Shown here: positions 1 to 7,879 of the stretch, one piece after another | Layout: every line of letters begins with the position of its first letter | Numbering within the stretch: the stretch's first letter is position 1 | Source of the DNA: a virus | Strand: one strand, 5' to 3' | Virus record (IMG/VR): IMGVR_UViG_3300027734_004437 | Coordinates: 1 to 24,315 of that record | DNA length: 24,315 bases | The notes under the pieces: generated by a model | Database searches by the model: none | The model's input: only the letters and a program-made list of their open reading frames with translations | What the model was told of the DNA's origin: nothing | Position numbers and translations under genes: made by a program

Positions 1-162
1 GCTAGGCACAGAGGGTATAGCGTAGTCTACGATGGTCACGTTTCTATAGGGCACAGCTGGCATGCTTCTTCGGATATCGGGGGCGAGCCGGACTCTAAGT
101 TTAAGATTAGTCAATCCATCTTCAGGGATGCATGTGACCACATGGGTATAGAGCGTGACTGA
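1..162 (+). CDS. Glycosyltransferase-like protein, C-terminal fragment
   Basis: An open frame runs from the first base to a TGA at 160-162, giving the last 53 residues of a gene that starts outside the window. The tail contains V-S-I-G-H-S-W and ends with F-R-D-A-C-D-H-M-G-I-E-R-D. This resembles the C-terminal end of family 2 glycosyltransferases, where a His in a hydrophobic strand follows the GT-A core. It is followed after 35 bases by a run of six glycosyltransferase genes on the same strand, which supports the call. The catalytic core is not visible, so the family is inferred from the tail and the context only. Confidence 0.5.
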   Translation, partial: ARHRGYSVVYDGHVSIGHSWHASSDIGGEPDSKFKISQSIFRDACDHMGIERD

Positions 163-197
163 ACAAAAAATAACTCCGAGAAAGGAAATAAAAAAGT

Positions 198-890
198 ATG
201 TTAATAGCTAATATGGTTGGGAAAAATGAGTCAGGAAGATACCTGACTGATGTGCTGGAGCACTTGTCTAGCATGGTCGATTTAATTGTGTTTACAGATG
301 ACTGCTCAGAAGACGACACAAAAGAGGTAGCCTCTAAGTACGCTGAGACATTTAGCACCGACGAGACACTATTCACTAAGCATGAAGGGCAACTAAGGAG
401 TCAGGCTTGGTCAAATCTATGCGGTTTTGCTAAACCTGGAGACTGGATTCTAGCTATCGATTGCGATGAGAAGCTTTGGTCAACAAACCCAAATTTCGAC
501 ATGTCTATGATATTGCAACAAAATAAATACGATGTCATTAATATCAAATTCTTTCACATGTGGAACCAGTCTCAATACAGAGTAGATAAACTCTGGGCGC
601 CAAATAACAGCTCTAGACTTTTTAGGTTCTATAACGATGGACATTTCAATGATAGGAAGTTAGCCTGCGGATCCGAGCCTACTTATGTTAACCAGCTTAT
701 ACAATCTGGCAAATACCTAGTCGATAGTTCATTAGTTATGCAGCATTTGGGCTATGTGGATGACGATGATAAAAAATTGAAGTATGAAAGGTACATGCAT
801 CTAGACGGTGGAGATTTTCACCAGAAGAGTCACATAGAATCTATTGTAGATGCAGATCCGGTACTCGTAGATTGGAAGGTCTATGCCTAA
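198..890 (+). CDS. Family 2-like glycosyltransferase (GT-A fold)
   Basis: This 230-residue protein is a probable soluble sugar transferase using a nucleotide-sugar donor. The N-terminus (IANMVGKNESGRYL, residues 3-16) is the usual first strand and NE motif of GT2-like enzymes. F-T-D-D-C-S-E-D-D-T at 32-41 matches the nucleotide-binding D-x-S-x-D-x-T motif, and D88-C89-D90 is the DxD metal site. No membrane span is visible. The ATG at 198 follows an AAAGGA ribosome site about 11 bases upstream. It overlaps the next gene by 8 bases. Acceptor and sugar cannot be read from sequence; virion or DNA-base glycosylation are both possible for phage enzymes of this kind. Confidence 0.8.
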   Translation: MLIANMVGKNESGRYLTDVLEHLSSMVDLIVFTDDCSEDDTKEVASKYAETFSTDETLFTKHEGQLRSQAWSNLCGFAKPGDWILAIDCDEKLWSTNPNFDMSMILQQNKYDVINIKFFHMWNQSQYRVDKLWAPNNSSRLFRFYNDGHFNDRKLACGSEPTYVNQLIQSGKYLVDSSLVMQHLGYVDDDDKKLKYERYMHLDGGDFHQKSHIESIVDADPVLVDWKVYA

Positions 891-1563
891 AGTTAGTGTT
901 ATACTCACGGTATACAATAAGCCACAATGGCTTAAGCAGTCTTTAGATTCTGTTATTAATCAAACATTTCAGGATTGGGAATTAATTATCATGGAAGATA
1001 ATTCCCCTAATCCTTTGGTGAAAGAAATAATTGAAACATATACGCATGATCCTAGGGTTATTGCTGTATTTTCTGACGTCACAGAAGAAGAAAGATACAA
1101 AACAACACGCTATGCAACCTTGATAAATCAGGCTGTTAATGATATATCTTCTGGGGATTATATTACGTATTTGACAGATGACGACTATTACTACCCTCAT
1201 CGTTTGGCTGTTATGGTTAAGGAATTAGAAGAAAAAAACGTTTCAGTGGTATACGGGAATCAAGACGTCGTAGATGCTGACGGAAATTGCTCGGGAGTTA
1301 GAGAAGTTTCTGGCATATTAGATGATGCCTGGAATAAGGTTGATCACAATTCAGTAATGCATACGAAAGAATGCTTTATAGAGGTGGGGGGATGGGCTGA
1401 CACTCCCGATATCTGGGGTGGAGGAGACGCTCATTTTTGGCGGAAATTAACAGATGTAGGACATAAATTCTACCCGGTAGAAGGAGCATCTAATGAAGCT
1501 AAAAGGTATCACGAAGGAAGCGTCCAGTGGTTAGTTCATAATGGAAAGTTTTTTCCTGAATGA
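883..1563 (+). CDS. Family 2 glycosyltransferase (GT-A fold)
   Basis: This is the clearest GT2 enzyme of the cluster, at 226 residues. Residues 3-14 (KVSVILTVYNKP) are the classic first beta strand, LKQSLDSVINQTF at 17-29 is the usual following helix, and IIMEDNSP at 35-42 is the uracil-binding acidic motif. T98-D99-D100-D101 is the DxD-type metal site, and a W-G-G-G-D region near residue 185 may be the catalytic-base loop. No membrane segment is seen. The start overlaps the previous gene by 8 bases and the stop overlaps the next start as ATGA, so translation is likely coupled. The substrate is unknown. Confidence 0.88.
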   Translation: MPKVSVILTVYNKPQWLKQSLDSVINQTFQDWELIIMEDNSPNPLVKEIIETYTHDPRVIAVFSDVTEEERYKTTRYATLINQAVNDISSGDYITYLTDDDYYYPHRLAVMVKELEEKNVSVVYGNQDVVDADGNCSGVREVSGILDDAWNKVDHNSVMHTKECFIEVGGWADTPDIWGGGDAHFWRKLTDVGHKFYPVEGASNEAKRYHEGSVQWLVHNGKFFPE

Positions 1564-2249
1564 GTTTAGCCCAGTATCCAATTTTTATAATCTGTAGAGA
1601 TAGAGTAACTTGCACCTCTAAGCTTGTCGATTGGTTAGAGAAGGTTGGTCAAGAAAACATATATCTTGTTGATAATGATTCTACGTATGAACCATTGCTC
1701 GAATACTACGAGAAAACTCCACATAATGTAGTGAAGATGCTAGGTAACACCGGTCACACTGGTGTATGGCTACATGGTGTATTGGACAAGTATGCAGCTG
1801 ATAATTATTTTGTAGTTTCAGATCCAGATGTTCTCCCTATCGAGGACTGCCCAGATGATGCTATCGATTATTTTAGATCTTTATTAGATAAGTATGATGA
1901 TCGCCAAAAGGTTGGTTTTGGTTTGAAGCTAGATGACATTCCTGACCATTATAGATTTAAGCAAGCTGTTATAGATCATGAAACTCAATATTTAAGTTGG
2001 GGTGCTCCTGAGAATAACTTGAATTACGCACCAATTGATACTACCTTTGCTTTATATAGGCCAGGTGCAAGTCAGGATATTAGCCTTAGTTGCAGGACTC
2101 AATACCCATATTTAATCCGACATCTACCTTGGTATATTGATTCCGATAATCCAGGGGAAGAAGAGGAATTTTATATCAAAAACGCACATACTCGTATTAA
2201 TTCCTGGAATCACATTGATCTACCATTTTGGATGGGCGGAAATAGATGA
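1560..2249 (+). CDS. Glycosyltransferase-like protein with SDPD motif
   Basis: This 229-residue protein has the GT-A plan: a first strand FIICRDR (8-15), a second strand ending YLVDNDSTYEPL (35-46), and V-S-D-P-D-V at 86-91 in the place of the DxD metal motif. The middle region carries G-N-T-G-H-T-G-V-W (62-70), similar to the helix after the donor site in bacterial and viral glycosyltransferases. It starts inside the preceding stop (ATGA, 1560-1563) and ends inside the next start (ATGA, 2246-2249). No membrane segment or signal peptide is visible. Donor and acceptor cannot be told from the sequence. Confidence 0.75.
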   Translation: MSLAQYPIFIICRDRVTCTSKLVDWLEKVGQENIYLVDNDSTYEPLLEYYEKTPHNVVKMLGNTGHTGVWLHGVLDKYAADNYFVVSDPDVLPIEDCPDDAIDYFRSLLDKYDDRQKVGFGLKLDDIPDHYRFKQAVIDHETQYLSWGAPENNLNYAPIDTTFALYRPGASQDISLSCRTQYPYLIRHLPWYIDSDNPGEEEEFYIKNAHTRINSWNHIDLPFWMGGNR

Positions 2250-2923
2250 GTATTTCTTGCATTATACCAACTATATGGAAAGATAATATGGTCAATAATT
2301 TGGTTCTCCAATTGGTAGAGCAAGATGAGTTTGATCAATTATTAATATTAGATAATAGCAATATAGACCATACGCATACTTTATCTGATTTTAAGAATAA
2401 AAAGATAACGCTTTTGCCTACTGCTGGATTAAACATCTATCAGCAATGGAACTATGGGGTATCTATAGCGAAAAGTAGCTTTAGTGATTGTAGTATTGTG
2501 GTCTTAAACGACGATTTGATAATACATTCTGAAAACTTTTTGACTAAATTAGTCAATCCATTATTGCTAGATGGTGACATCTGGGCGTCTTGCGGCAATT
2601 ACGACGAGAGATTAAGCACTGGCACGTATGTAGAGGTAGCGGGAACGTATAAGGATAAGGGGTTTGCTGGGTTTTGTTTTGCTATATCTAGTCAAGTTCA
2701 TTTTGGCGGAAATGAAATCTTTGATTCAAATTATAATTGGTGGTATGGGGATGACGATTTAATTCATAGTATACATAAATTTGGAAAAAAAACTGTCATG
2801 GCAACTAATGCTTCATTTACTCACATAGATGGCGGGTCTAAGTCCACTGGTGGATATACACCTGAATTTAATTCTATGGTGGAGCAAGATAGAATATACT
2901 ACATGGAGAAGTGGCACGCATGA
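2246..2923 (+). CDS. Family 2-like glycosyltransferase
   Basis: This 225-residue protein opens with ISCIIPTIWKDN (3-14), a GT2 first strand, and LLILDNSNID (32-41), the acidic nucleotide-binding motif. VVLNDD (85-90) is the metal-site motif. W-Y-G-D-D-D at 166-171 fits the catalytic-base region, and F-T-H-I-D-G-G at 191-197 resembles the C-terminal His motif that closes many GT2 active sites. So the core motifs are present in the expected order. Coding is continuous and coupled on both sides by ATGA overlaps. Target and sugar are unknown. Confidence 0.8.
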   Translation: MSISCIIPTIWKDNMVNNLVLQLVEQDEFDQLLILDNSNIDHTHTLSDFKNKKITLLPTAGLNIYQQWNYGVSIAKSSFSDCSIVVLNDDLIIHSENFLTKLVNPLLLDGDIWASCGNYDERLSTGTYVEVAGTYKDKGFAGFCFAISSQVHFGGNEIFDSNYNWWYGDDDLIHSIHKFGKKTVMATNASFTHIDGGSKSTGGYTPEFNSMVEQDRIYYMEKWHA

Positions 2924-3600
2924 GCGAAAAAGTTTTGCTTGGTATCATCGATAACAAAAGACCAGATTTACTAGATCAAACTATTAAATCCTTAGAGTCT
3001 AATTTAGATTATAATTTTTTTGAAAAGGTTATAATAGACGATTCAGGAGACGCTGGTTATTCACGAGAGCTCAATGACATTTATGGCGATCGTTATACTA
3101 TTTGGTCTCATAGGGTAAACATGGGATTATCTGGATCTATTATGTCTCTATGGTTATTAGCTAAAGAGCATGACGTAGATTATGTGTGGCACCAGGAGGG
3201 TGACTTCACATTTAATCATTGCATAGATTTAGAATTGCTAAAGAACATCTTGAAACAGAAACCTAAGCTAGCTCAAGTTGCATTAAAAAGGCAGCCTGTT
3301 AACGGGGATGAGGCGTCGGTAGGTGGATTTATGGAGCAGAAGCCAGACACATATACTGAGTATAGTTCAGAATCTTTAGGCGCAGTATGGGTTGAGCATA
3401 GAAACTTTTTCACCCTAAACCCATGCCTGTATCCAAGGTGGGTAGTAGATCTGGGATGGCAAAATGGATGGGGAGAAGCTGAATTCTCTAATTTATTATT
3501 TTCTGACGAATCTGTAACTTGCGCTTTTTTGCACGGCGTAGATCACGAGCCTATCGTTAATCATACCGGTAATTATCGTGGGGATGGGTGGTTCGTTTAG
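2920..3600 (+). CDS. Glycosyltransferase-like protein
   Basis: This is a 226-residue protein counted from the ATG at 2920. An upstream in-frame GTG at 2911 is less likely: it lies only two bases after the GGAG motif at 2905-2908, whereas the ATG at 2920 has normal spacing and makes an ATGA overlap with the previous stop. The protein has a GT-A-like first strand (KVLLGIIDNKRP), an acidic second-strand end (KVIIDDSGD) and H-Q-E-G-D-F-T-F in the place of a DxD motif. Divergence from classical GT2 is larger than in its neighbours, so the fold call is firmer than the activity. It shares one base with the next start at 3600. Confidence 0.7.
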   Translation: MSEKVLLGIIDNKRPDLLDQTIKSLESNLDYNFFEKVIIDDSGDAGYSRELNDIYGDRYTIWSHRVNMGLSGSIMSLWLLAKEHDVDYVWHQEGDFTFNHCIDLELLKNILKQKPKLAQVALKRQPVNGDEASVGGFMEQKPDTYTEYSSESLGAVWVEHRNFFTLNPCLYPRWVVDLGWQNGWGEAEFSNLLFSDESVTCAFLHGVDHEPIVNHTGNYRGDGWFV

Positions 3601-4211
3601 TGGAAAAGCTTGTTATAATTGGCGCTGGATCACATGGCTCTGGTATAGAGACTATAGTAAATGCTATTAACCAGGAAAATTTAACCTGGGATTTATTGGG
3701 GTACCTAGATGATGACCACAATAAGGCTGGAGTCATTGGTGACATTGACCATTTAATAGAGGGTGCGTATTACGTAATAGGGGTTAATGAACCAAATCTC
3801 AAAAAAAGTTTATACCATAAAAAAAGAATGAATACTTCAGCAACAATTATTCACCCTTCCGCTTCTATTGGCAGCAACACTACTATAGGCGAAGGTGTCG
3901 TCATATTTGCTGGAGCTATAGTTACCGGAAATGTCCACATAGGGCAGCATAGTCATATCAACGTCGGATCAACCGTAAGTCAGGGTTCGTCTATCGGCCA
4001 ATTTTGTAGTATAGCCCCAGGAGTAAATATAGCTGGGCAGGTTACGGTTGGCGAGGAGACGCTTATAGGGACTGGGTGCTCTATTATTCATTTAATAAAC
4101 ATTGCTAAAAATACAACAATCGGCGCTGGAACTGTTATTATCAGGGACATAACCGAAGAAAAATGTACAGTTGTTGGAATTCCCGGAAAAGTCATAAAAC
4201 ATAATGAGTAA
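3600..4211 (+). CDS. PglD/NeuD-like sugar O- or N-acyltransferase
   Basis: This is a 203-residue enzyme of the left-handed beta-helix family. Residues 4-10 (VIIGAGS) form the N-terminal Rossmann-like sugar-nucleotide site typical of PglD/NeuD. From about residue 80 on, hexapeptide repeats of the I-G-x-x-T-x type follow (IGSNTTIGEGVVI, IGQHSHINVGSTV, IGAGTVIIRDI), ending with the usual VVGIPGKVIK. I place the start at the GTG at 3600, overlapping the stop TAG by one base, because family members begin almost directly with K-L-V-I-I-G-A-G; an in-frame GTG at 3588 would add four residues. It probably acetylates a sugar made or moved by the neighbouring glycosyltransferases. The acyl donor would be acetyl-CoA by family. 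Confidence 0.85.
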   Translation: MEKLVIIGAGSHGSGIETIVNAINQENLTWDLLGYLDDDHNKAGVIGDIDHLIEGAYYVIGVNEPNLKKSLYHKKRMNTSATIIHPSASIGSNTTIGEGVVIFAGAIVTGNVHIGQHSHINVGSTVSQGSSIGQFCSIAPGVNIAGQVTVGEETLIGTGCSIIHLINIAKNTTIGAGTVIIRDITEEKCTVVGIPGKVIKHNE

Positions 4212-4956
4212 AATTTTTGGCATATGCATGGTTAAAGATGAAGAAGATATAATTCAATATATCTTAGAGCACCTTCTTTCTGAAGGCTTAGATCAGATCA
4301 TTATTTTAGATAATTTATCAACTGACGGAACAAGAGATATCCTAAATGATATGTCTAGAGTATATAAAAATATTTTAATAAAGGATGATCCAGAAATAGC
4401 TTATTATCAATCAGCTAAAATGACCGCATTAAGCCATGAAGCTGGTTCGCTTGGCGCAGACTGGATTGTCCCGTTCGATGCCGACGAATTCTGGTATGCG
4501 GTTGATGGATCTACTTTGGCGGAGAAACTCCGTTCCATAGAGGAGCCTGTGGTGGAAGCAACTTCTTTTGATCATCTGCCCACCGAAAATGATCCATACG
4601 ATATAAATCCTCTTAAAAGAATAGTTCACAGAGAAAAAGGCCATCAAGTATTCCCGTGTGTAGCATTCAGGTATGAGCCGGGCTTGACCCTTTTGCAGGG
4701 CAACCACAGTGTAATCAGGAGTGGGAATAGAGACTATTCCAGCTTTCAATTAAGGCATTTCCAATATAGGAATTTTGAGCAATTTTCAAAAAAACTAAGA
4801 AATGGTAAAGTAGCTTATGATGCCACAAACCTTCCCCTTAATGAAGGTCAGCACTGGAGAGAGATGGGCGCTCTAGGGGATGACCAGATGTTGTTGAAGT
4901 GGAAAGAATTCTTATCAAAACCCTTGATCTATGACCCAGCACCGGTGCGGTTATGA
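4204..4956 (+). CDS. Glycosyltransferase, GT2/GT92-like with DADEF motif
   Basis: This 250-residue protein begins with IFGICMVKDEEDII (4-17), followed by IIILDNLSTDGT (32-43) and W-I-V-P-F-D-A-D-E-F-W (87-97); D92 and D94 are the metal ligands. The later LRHFQYRNFEQF segment is common in GT92/Glyco_tranf_2_4-type proteins. It starts 8 bases before the end of the acyltransferase gene. It is the last member of the glycosyltransferase run; a 36-base gap then separates it from the replication genes. The fold assignment is strong, but donor and acceptor are unknown. Confidence 0.85.
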   Translation: MSKIFGICMVKDEEDIIQYILEHLLSEGLDQIIILDNLSTDGTRDILNDMSRVYKNILIKDDPEIAYYQSAKMTALSHEAGSLGADWIVPFDADEFWYAVDGSTLAEKLRSIEEPVVEATSFDHLPTENDPYDINPLKRIVHREKGHQVFPCVAFRYEPGLTLLQGNHSVIRSGNRDYSSFQLRHFQYRNFEQFSKKLRNGKVAYDATNLPLNEGQHWREMGALGDDQMLLKWKEFLSKPLIYDPAPVRL

Positions 4957-4992
4957 TAGTATAGTGTTAGATTTTTACTTTGAGGGATAATA

Positions 4993-5622
4993 ATGGATAA
5001 AGAATTTTGGGAGTTAGAATCTATTTTAAAAGATTTGCTCTTTGAATCTAATATGTCCTTAGCTTCAATATCTAAAGAACTAGATATAAATCAAAAAGAT
5101 TTAAATATCCTTTTAAATAAAATGGGACTCAAGTGGGTTAAGAAGAATAACAGGAAGCTCTCAAGGGGGCACGCCGCACTCACGGCAATCATGCAGGACA
5201 TTTTACCGAATGAAGAAATAGTTAATGAATACCATATAGGCGATAGGCTAAGGTTGGACGTGTATTGCCCATCCTACAATCTGGCAGCGGAGTATCATGG
5301 TAGGCAACACTTCTTTTTCACTAGTCACTTCCATAAGGATATGGATGCGTTTCACGAGTCAGTAGAGCGCGACCTAAAGAAGGAGCAACTCTGCAGAGAT
5401 AAGGGTATAGCTCTTGTTATATTCCACTTTTCGGATCAGCTTGATGAAGAAGCTGTTTTCAAGAAGATGCTTGAGGCTATCAAGGTGGCCCCAAAAGTAG
5501 ATATACCTGATGAGAAGAAAACCTTTAAAGGCAATAACTATTATGAAAAAGTCAAGAAACAAAACAAAGACTATAGAAAAGCAAAGTACAGAGAGCTAAA
5601 AAGGAAAAATGGATCTAAATGA
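4993..5622 (+). CDS. HTH plus Vsr/DUF559-like endonuclease
   Basis: This 209-residue protein has two parts. Residues 20-47 (SLASISKELDINQKDL) look like a helix-turn-helix. Residues 80-145 match the Vsr/DUF559 branch of PD-(D/E)XK nucleases: R-L-D-V-Y-C-P (87-93, D89), A-A-E-Y-H-G-R-Q-H (98-106, E100 with the E-x-x-G-x-Q-H signature), and later R-D-L-K-K and G-I-A-L-V-I-F. This combination is common in phage nicking or homing-type endonucleases, but a role in replication or repair is also possible. The ATG at 4993 follows GAGGG with good spacing. It overlaps the helicase gene by 14 bases. The tail is very lysine-rich. Confidence 0.72.
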   Translation: MDKEFWELESILKDLLFESNMSLASISKELDINQKDLNILLNKMGLKWVKKNNRKLSRGHAALTAIMQDILPNEEIVNEYHIGDRLRLDVYCPSYNLAAEYHGRQHFFFTSHFHKDMDAFHESVERDLKKEQLCRDKGIALVIFHFSDQLDEEAVFKKMLEAIKVAPKVDIPDEKKTFKGNNYYEKVKKQNKDYRKAKYRELKRKNGSK

Positions 5623-7066
5623 AGAAATTTCATATCCGCTAGAGTATCAAGTTTTCGCTCTTTCGATGAAGGAGCCTGGAGCTATAAGCTACTTTGCTGA
5701 ACATCTGCCAGAGGAGGCAGTTGGTCTCCTAAGCGGAGACACAGGGCTATACGAACTATATATAGCTTTTAAGGATTTTCATAAAAAAACAAACCTAGAC
5801 CCAGTAGATCCAATAGCATTTCGTGCTTGGCTGGAGTCTGAGTCCGAGATATGGGATGCGCTTGGCGGGATAGCCGGCGTCAACCTACTCATAGAGTCTA
5901 TACTGACAATAGATATGTCTGACACTGAGTCGGTAACAAAGATACTGAAGCATAGAGCCAACAAGCGCAGGCAGAAAAGCATATTCCAGGACCTACAGTT
6001 ACTCCTAAATAAAAAGGGCCACAAAACAGATGCAGAGGTAGAGAGGCTTAATAGTCTAACTGAACAGATTAGGTCCCTAGAGGGAGACCTAGACTATGAT
6101 CCTTTAGAAAGGGTAACCACTGCTACGGATATAGCGTCAAGGGCGACCTTGCTAATGGAAGTCCCAGACTTTCTGCCCACCCCATTCAAGTCTTATAACA
6201 AAGCTTTGGGTTACACTGAAGATGGCGGCTATTTCAGGGGTGCTGTTCACGCCATAGTGGCTATGTCAGGTTTTGGTAAATCTACATTTGCTAAGACACT
6301 CTCGAACTACTGGGTAGATCAAGGTTATACCTCTCTTTACATCAATTTCGAAGAGGCTCAAACCCACTGGGAAAGAGTTCTTATGAGTCAGATCTTAGAT
6401 GAAAACGTCTACGCTAATGCTGATCACTGGAATCAGGAGGAAAAAACTGAACGTATAGCTAGATTCACCGAGAAGATGGATGAATGGGGCGATAGGTTTA
6501 TGGTTAGGCATGATCCAGATAGTTCCTACTTTGATGATCTGGAACTTTGGCTCAAAGATATAATGGGTCACGAAAGAAGCAACCCTGACATAGTTATTAT
6601 AGATACACTCCAGTCAATGTACACTAAGGGCGGGGGTGGCGCTAGATGGCAAGAGTTTGAAAGAATTATGGTTAGACTAGAAAGATTAGCTAAAGCTATG
6701 AATGCTGTATTCATTGTGACAAGCCAACAGAACAGCAACGCCAACAAAGAAAAAAGGGACGTAATAGAACAGTCTGATGTTGGTGGTTCTTTGGCTATTA
6801 TACAAAAATCATCCGTGGTTACTTTCATTACGCAGAAAAAATTAATCAGCAACGATGATTCGGAAGACGACTACTTAATGCAACTACAGATACCAAAAAA
6901 TAGAATTACTGGCTCTACATTTAATTACGATCCACCACTAGTTAGGTATGACGATAATAGTAAATCTTACAAGGATTTCGAGATGAGTTTTGACGAAATG
7001 CCTGACTATAACTCATCAGAGGTATTCGCATCTGATATATTTGGAGCTGGAGACATTCATGCCTGA
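5609..7066 (+). CDS. dnaB: DnaB-type replicative DNA helicase
   Basis: This 485-residue protein is a probable hexameric 5'-3' fork helicase. Residues 10-125 resemble the DnaB N-terminal primase-contact domain. The RecA-like motor follows: Walker A is A218-M-S-G-F-G-K-S-T, with Ala in place of the first Gly. N-F-E-E-A at 246-250 carries the catalytic Glu. Walker B is D-I-V-I-I-D at 327-332, and I-V-T-S-Q-Q-N-S at 369-376 is the sensor/H3 motif. A loader is not seen in this window. It overlaps the nuclease gene upstream by 14 bases and the next gene by 8, and shares the operon with the primase and polymerase. Confidence 0.92.
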   Translation: MDLNEEISYPLEYQVFALSMKEPGAISYFAEHLPEEAVGLLSGDTGLYELYIAFKDFHKKTNLDPVDPIAFRAWLESESEIWDALGGIAGVNLLIESILTIDMSDTESVTKILKHRANKRRQKSIFQDLQLLLNKKGHKTDAEVERLNSLTEQIRSLEGDLDYDPLERVTTATDIASRATLLMEVPDFLPTPFKSYNKALGYTEDGGYFRGAVHAIVAMSGFGKSTFAKTLSNYWVDQGYTSLYINFEEAQTHWERVLMSQILDENVYANADHWNQEEKTERIARFTEKMDEWGDRFMVRHDPDSSYFDDLELWLKDIMGHERSNPDIVIIDTLQSMYTKGGGGARWQEFERIMVRLERLAKAMNAVFIVTSQQNSNANKEKRDVIEQSDVGGSLAIIQKSSVVTFITQKKLISNDDSEDDYLMQLQIPKNRITGSTFNYDPPLVRYDDNSKSYKDFEMSFDEMPDYNSSEVFASDIFGAGDIHA

Positions 7067-7874
7067 AGTAGAAATAACTCAACTAACCGCAGAATCTATC
7101 AAGGACTATCAAACTTGCGGACTACTCTACAAGTATAGGCATATGGACGATATGTACGAGTCTATATCGTCTAGGGATTTGATGTCTGTTAAGTATGAAA
7201 ATACTATTAAGAAGTTAGCAGCTTTTTTCTTCTACAAAAAACAGGGTGGGATCGTGCCATCTATGTCGGCAATATTAAACCGCTGGGAAAAACTTTGGTT
7301 CCCTAAGGAAACGTCGGCGTATGATATTGCGGTAGAAAAACACGAGTCTTTGTGGGGTAATTTATCAAGTATGAACACTAAGGCTATAAGCTGTATATCT
7401 CAATTTTATGAAGACTTTCATTCAGACAACAGAGATCCTATACTTGTAAACGAAAATTTCCTTTCGTCAGTTACGCCAACAGTAAGGGTAAGTGGGGTCT
7501 TTGACGTTGTCTTACGTGACCCAAAAACTAAAGACATCTCAGTAATAAAATGGTTAGCTTCGCCTAAGAGGCCAAACTTGAGTAGTTTGTCTGTAGACTT
7601 TTCTATTCTAAAGTATGCTTTTGATTCAAAAAATCCGGATAAGTCAGATAGTACGCGATACTACGCCTACGATATCGGGTCGGAGAAAAACTCCCTTATA
7701 GAAGTAGACGTTAAAGATCTAGATATCAATACGCTAATATATTGGTCTAAAGAGATAGGTAGTAGGAAGAACTTCGTCCCCAGAAGGGGTCTAACAATTT
7801 ACTGCAAGAAATGTCCATTTGATTCCCCCTGTAGGGAGTTCTGTATCACGTCGGAAATGACAGAGCTAGGTTAA
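7059..7874 (+). CDS. RecB/Cas4-like protein with degenerate active site
   Basis: This is a 271-residue protein. I take the ATG at 7059, 8 bases inside the helicase end and after GGAGCTGGAG, rather than an in-frame non-ATG codon at 6990. Its layout follows RecB/AddB/Cas4-type PD-(D/E)XK proteins: a Cys near the N-terminus (C20), G-V-F-D (146-149), and a C-terminal cluster C249-x2-C252-x5-C258-x3-C262 suited to an iron-sulfur site. However, where an active member has V-D-Y-K, this one reads V-I-K-W-L-A, so the second catalytic Asp and the Lys appear lost. It may therefore be a structural or DNA-binding partner rather than a nuclease. The intact relative lies at 14888. Confidence 0.68.
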   Translation: MPEVEITQLTAESIKDYQTCGLLYKYRHMDDMYESISSRDLMSVKYENTIKKLAAFFFYKKQGGIVPSMSAILNRWEKLWFPKETSAYDIAVEKHESLWGNLSSMNTKAISCISQFYEDFHSDNRDPILVNENFLSSVTPTVRVSGVFDVVLRDPKTKDISVIKWLASPKRPNLSSLSVDFSILKYAFDSKNPDKSDSTRYYAYDIGSEKNSLIEVDVKDLDINTLIYWSKEIGSRKNFVPRRGLTIYCKKCPFDSPCREFCITSEMTELG

Positions 7875-7879
7875 TTTTT

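Noticed and set aside
4939-4948. Palindrome GCACCGGTGC as a terminator of the glycosyltransferase operon
   Set aside because: It lies within codons, the stem would have too small a loop, and no T tract follows.
4924-4966. Promoter before the replication genes (TATGAT at 4952 and TATAGT at 4960)
   Set aside because: Two -10-like boxes are present, but the nearest TTGATC (4924) is 22 or more bases away and there is no extended -10, so it is too weak to list. A promoter in this gap is still plausible, possibly for the phage sigma factor.
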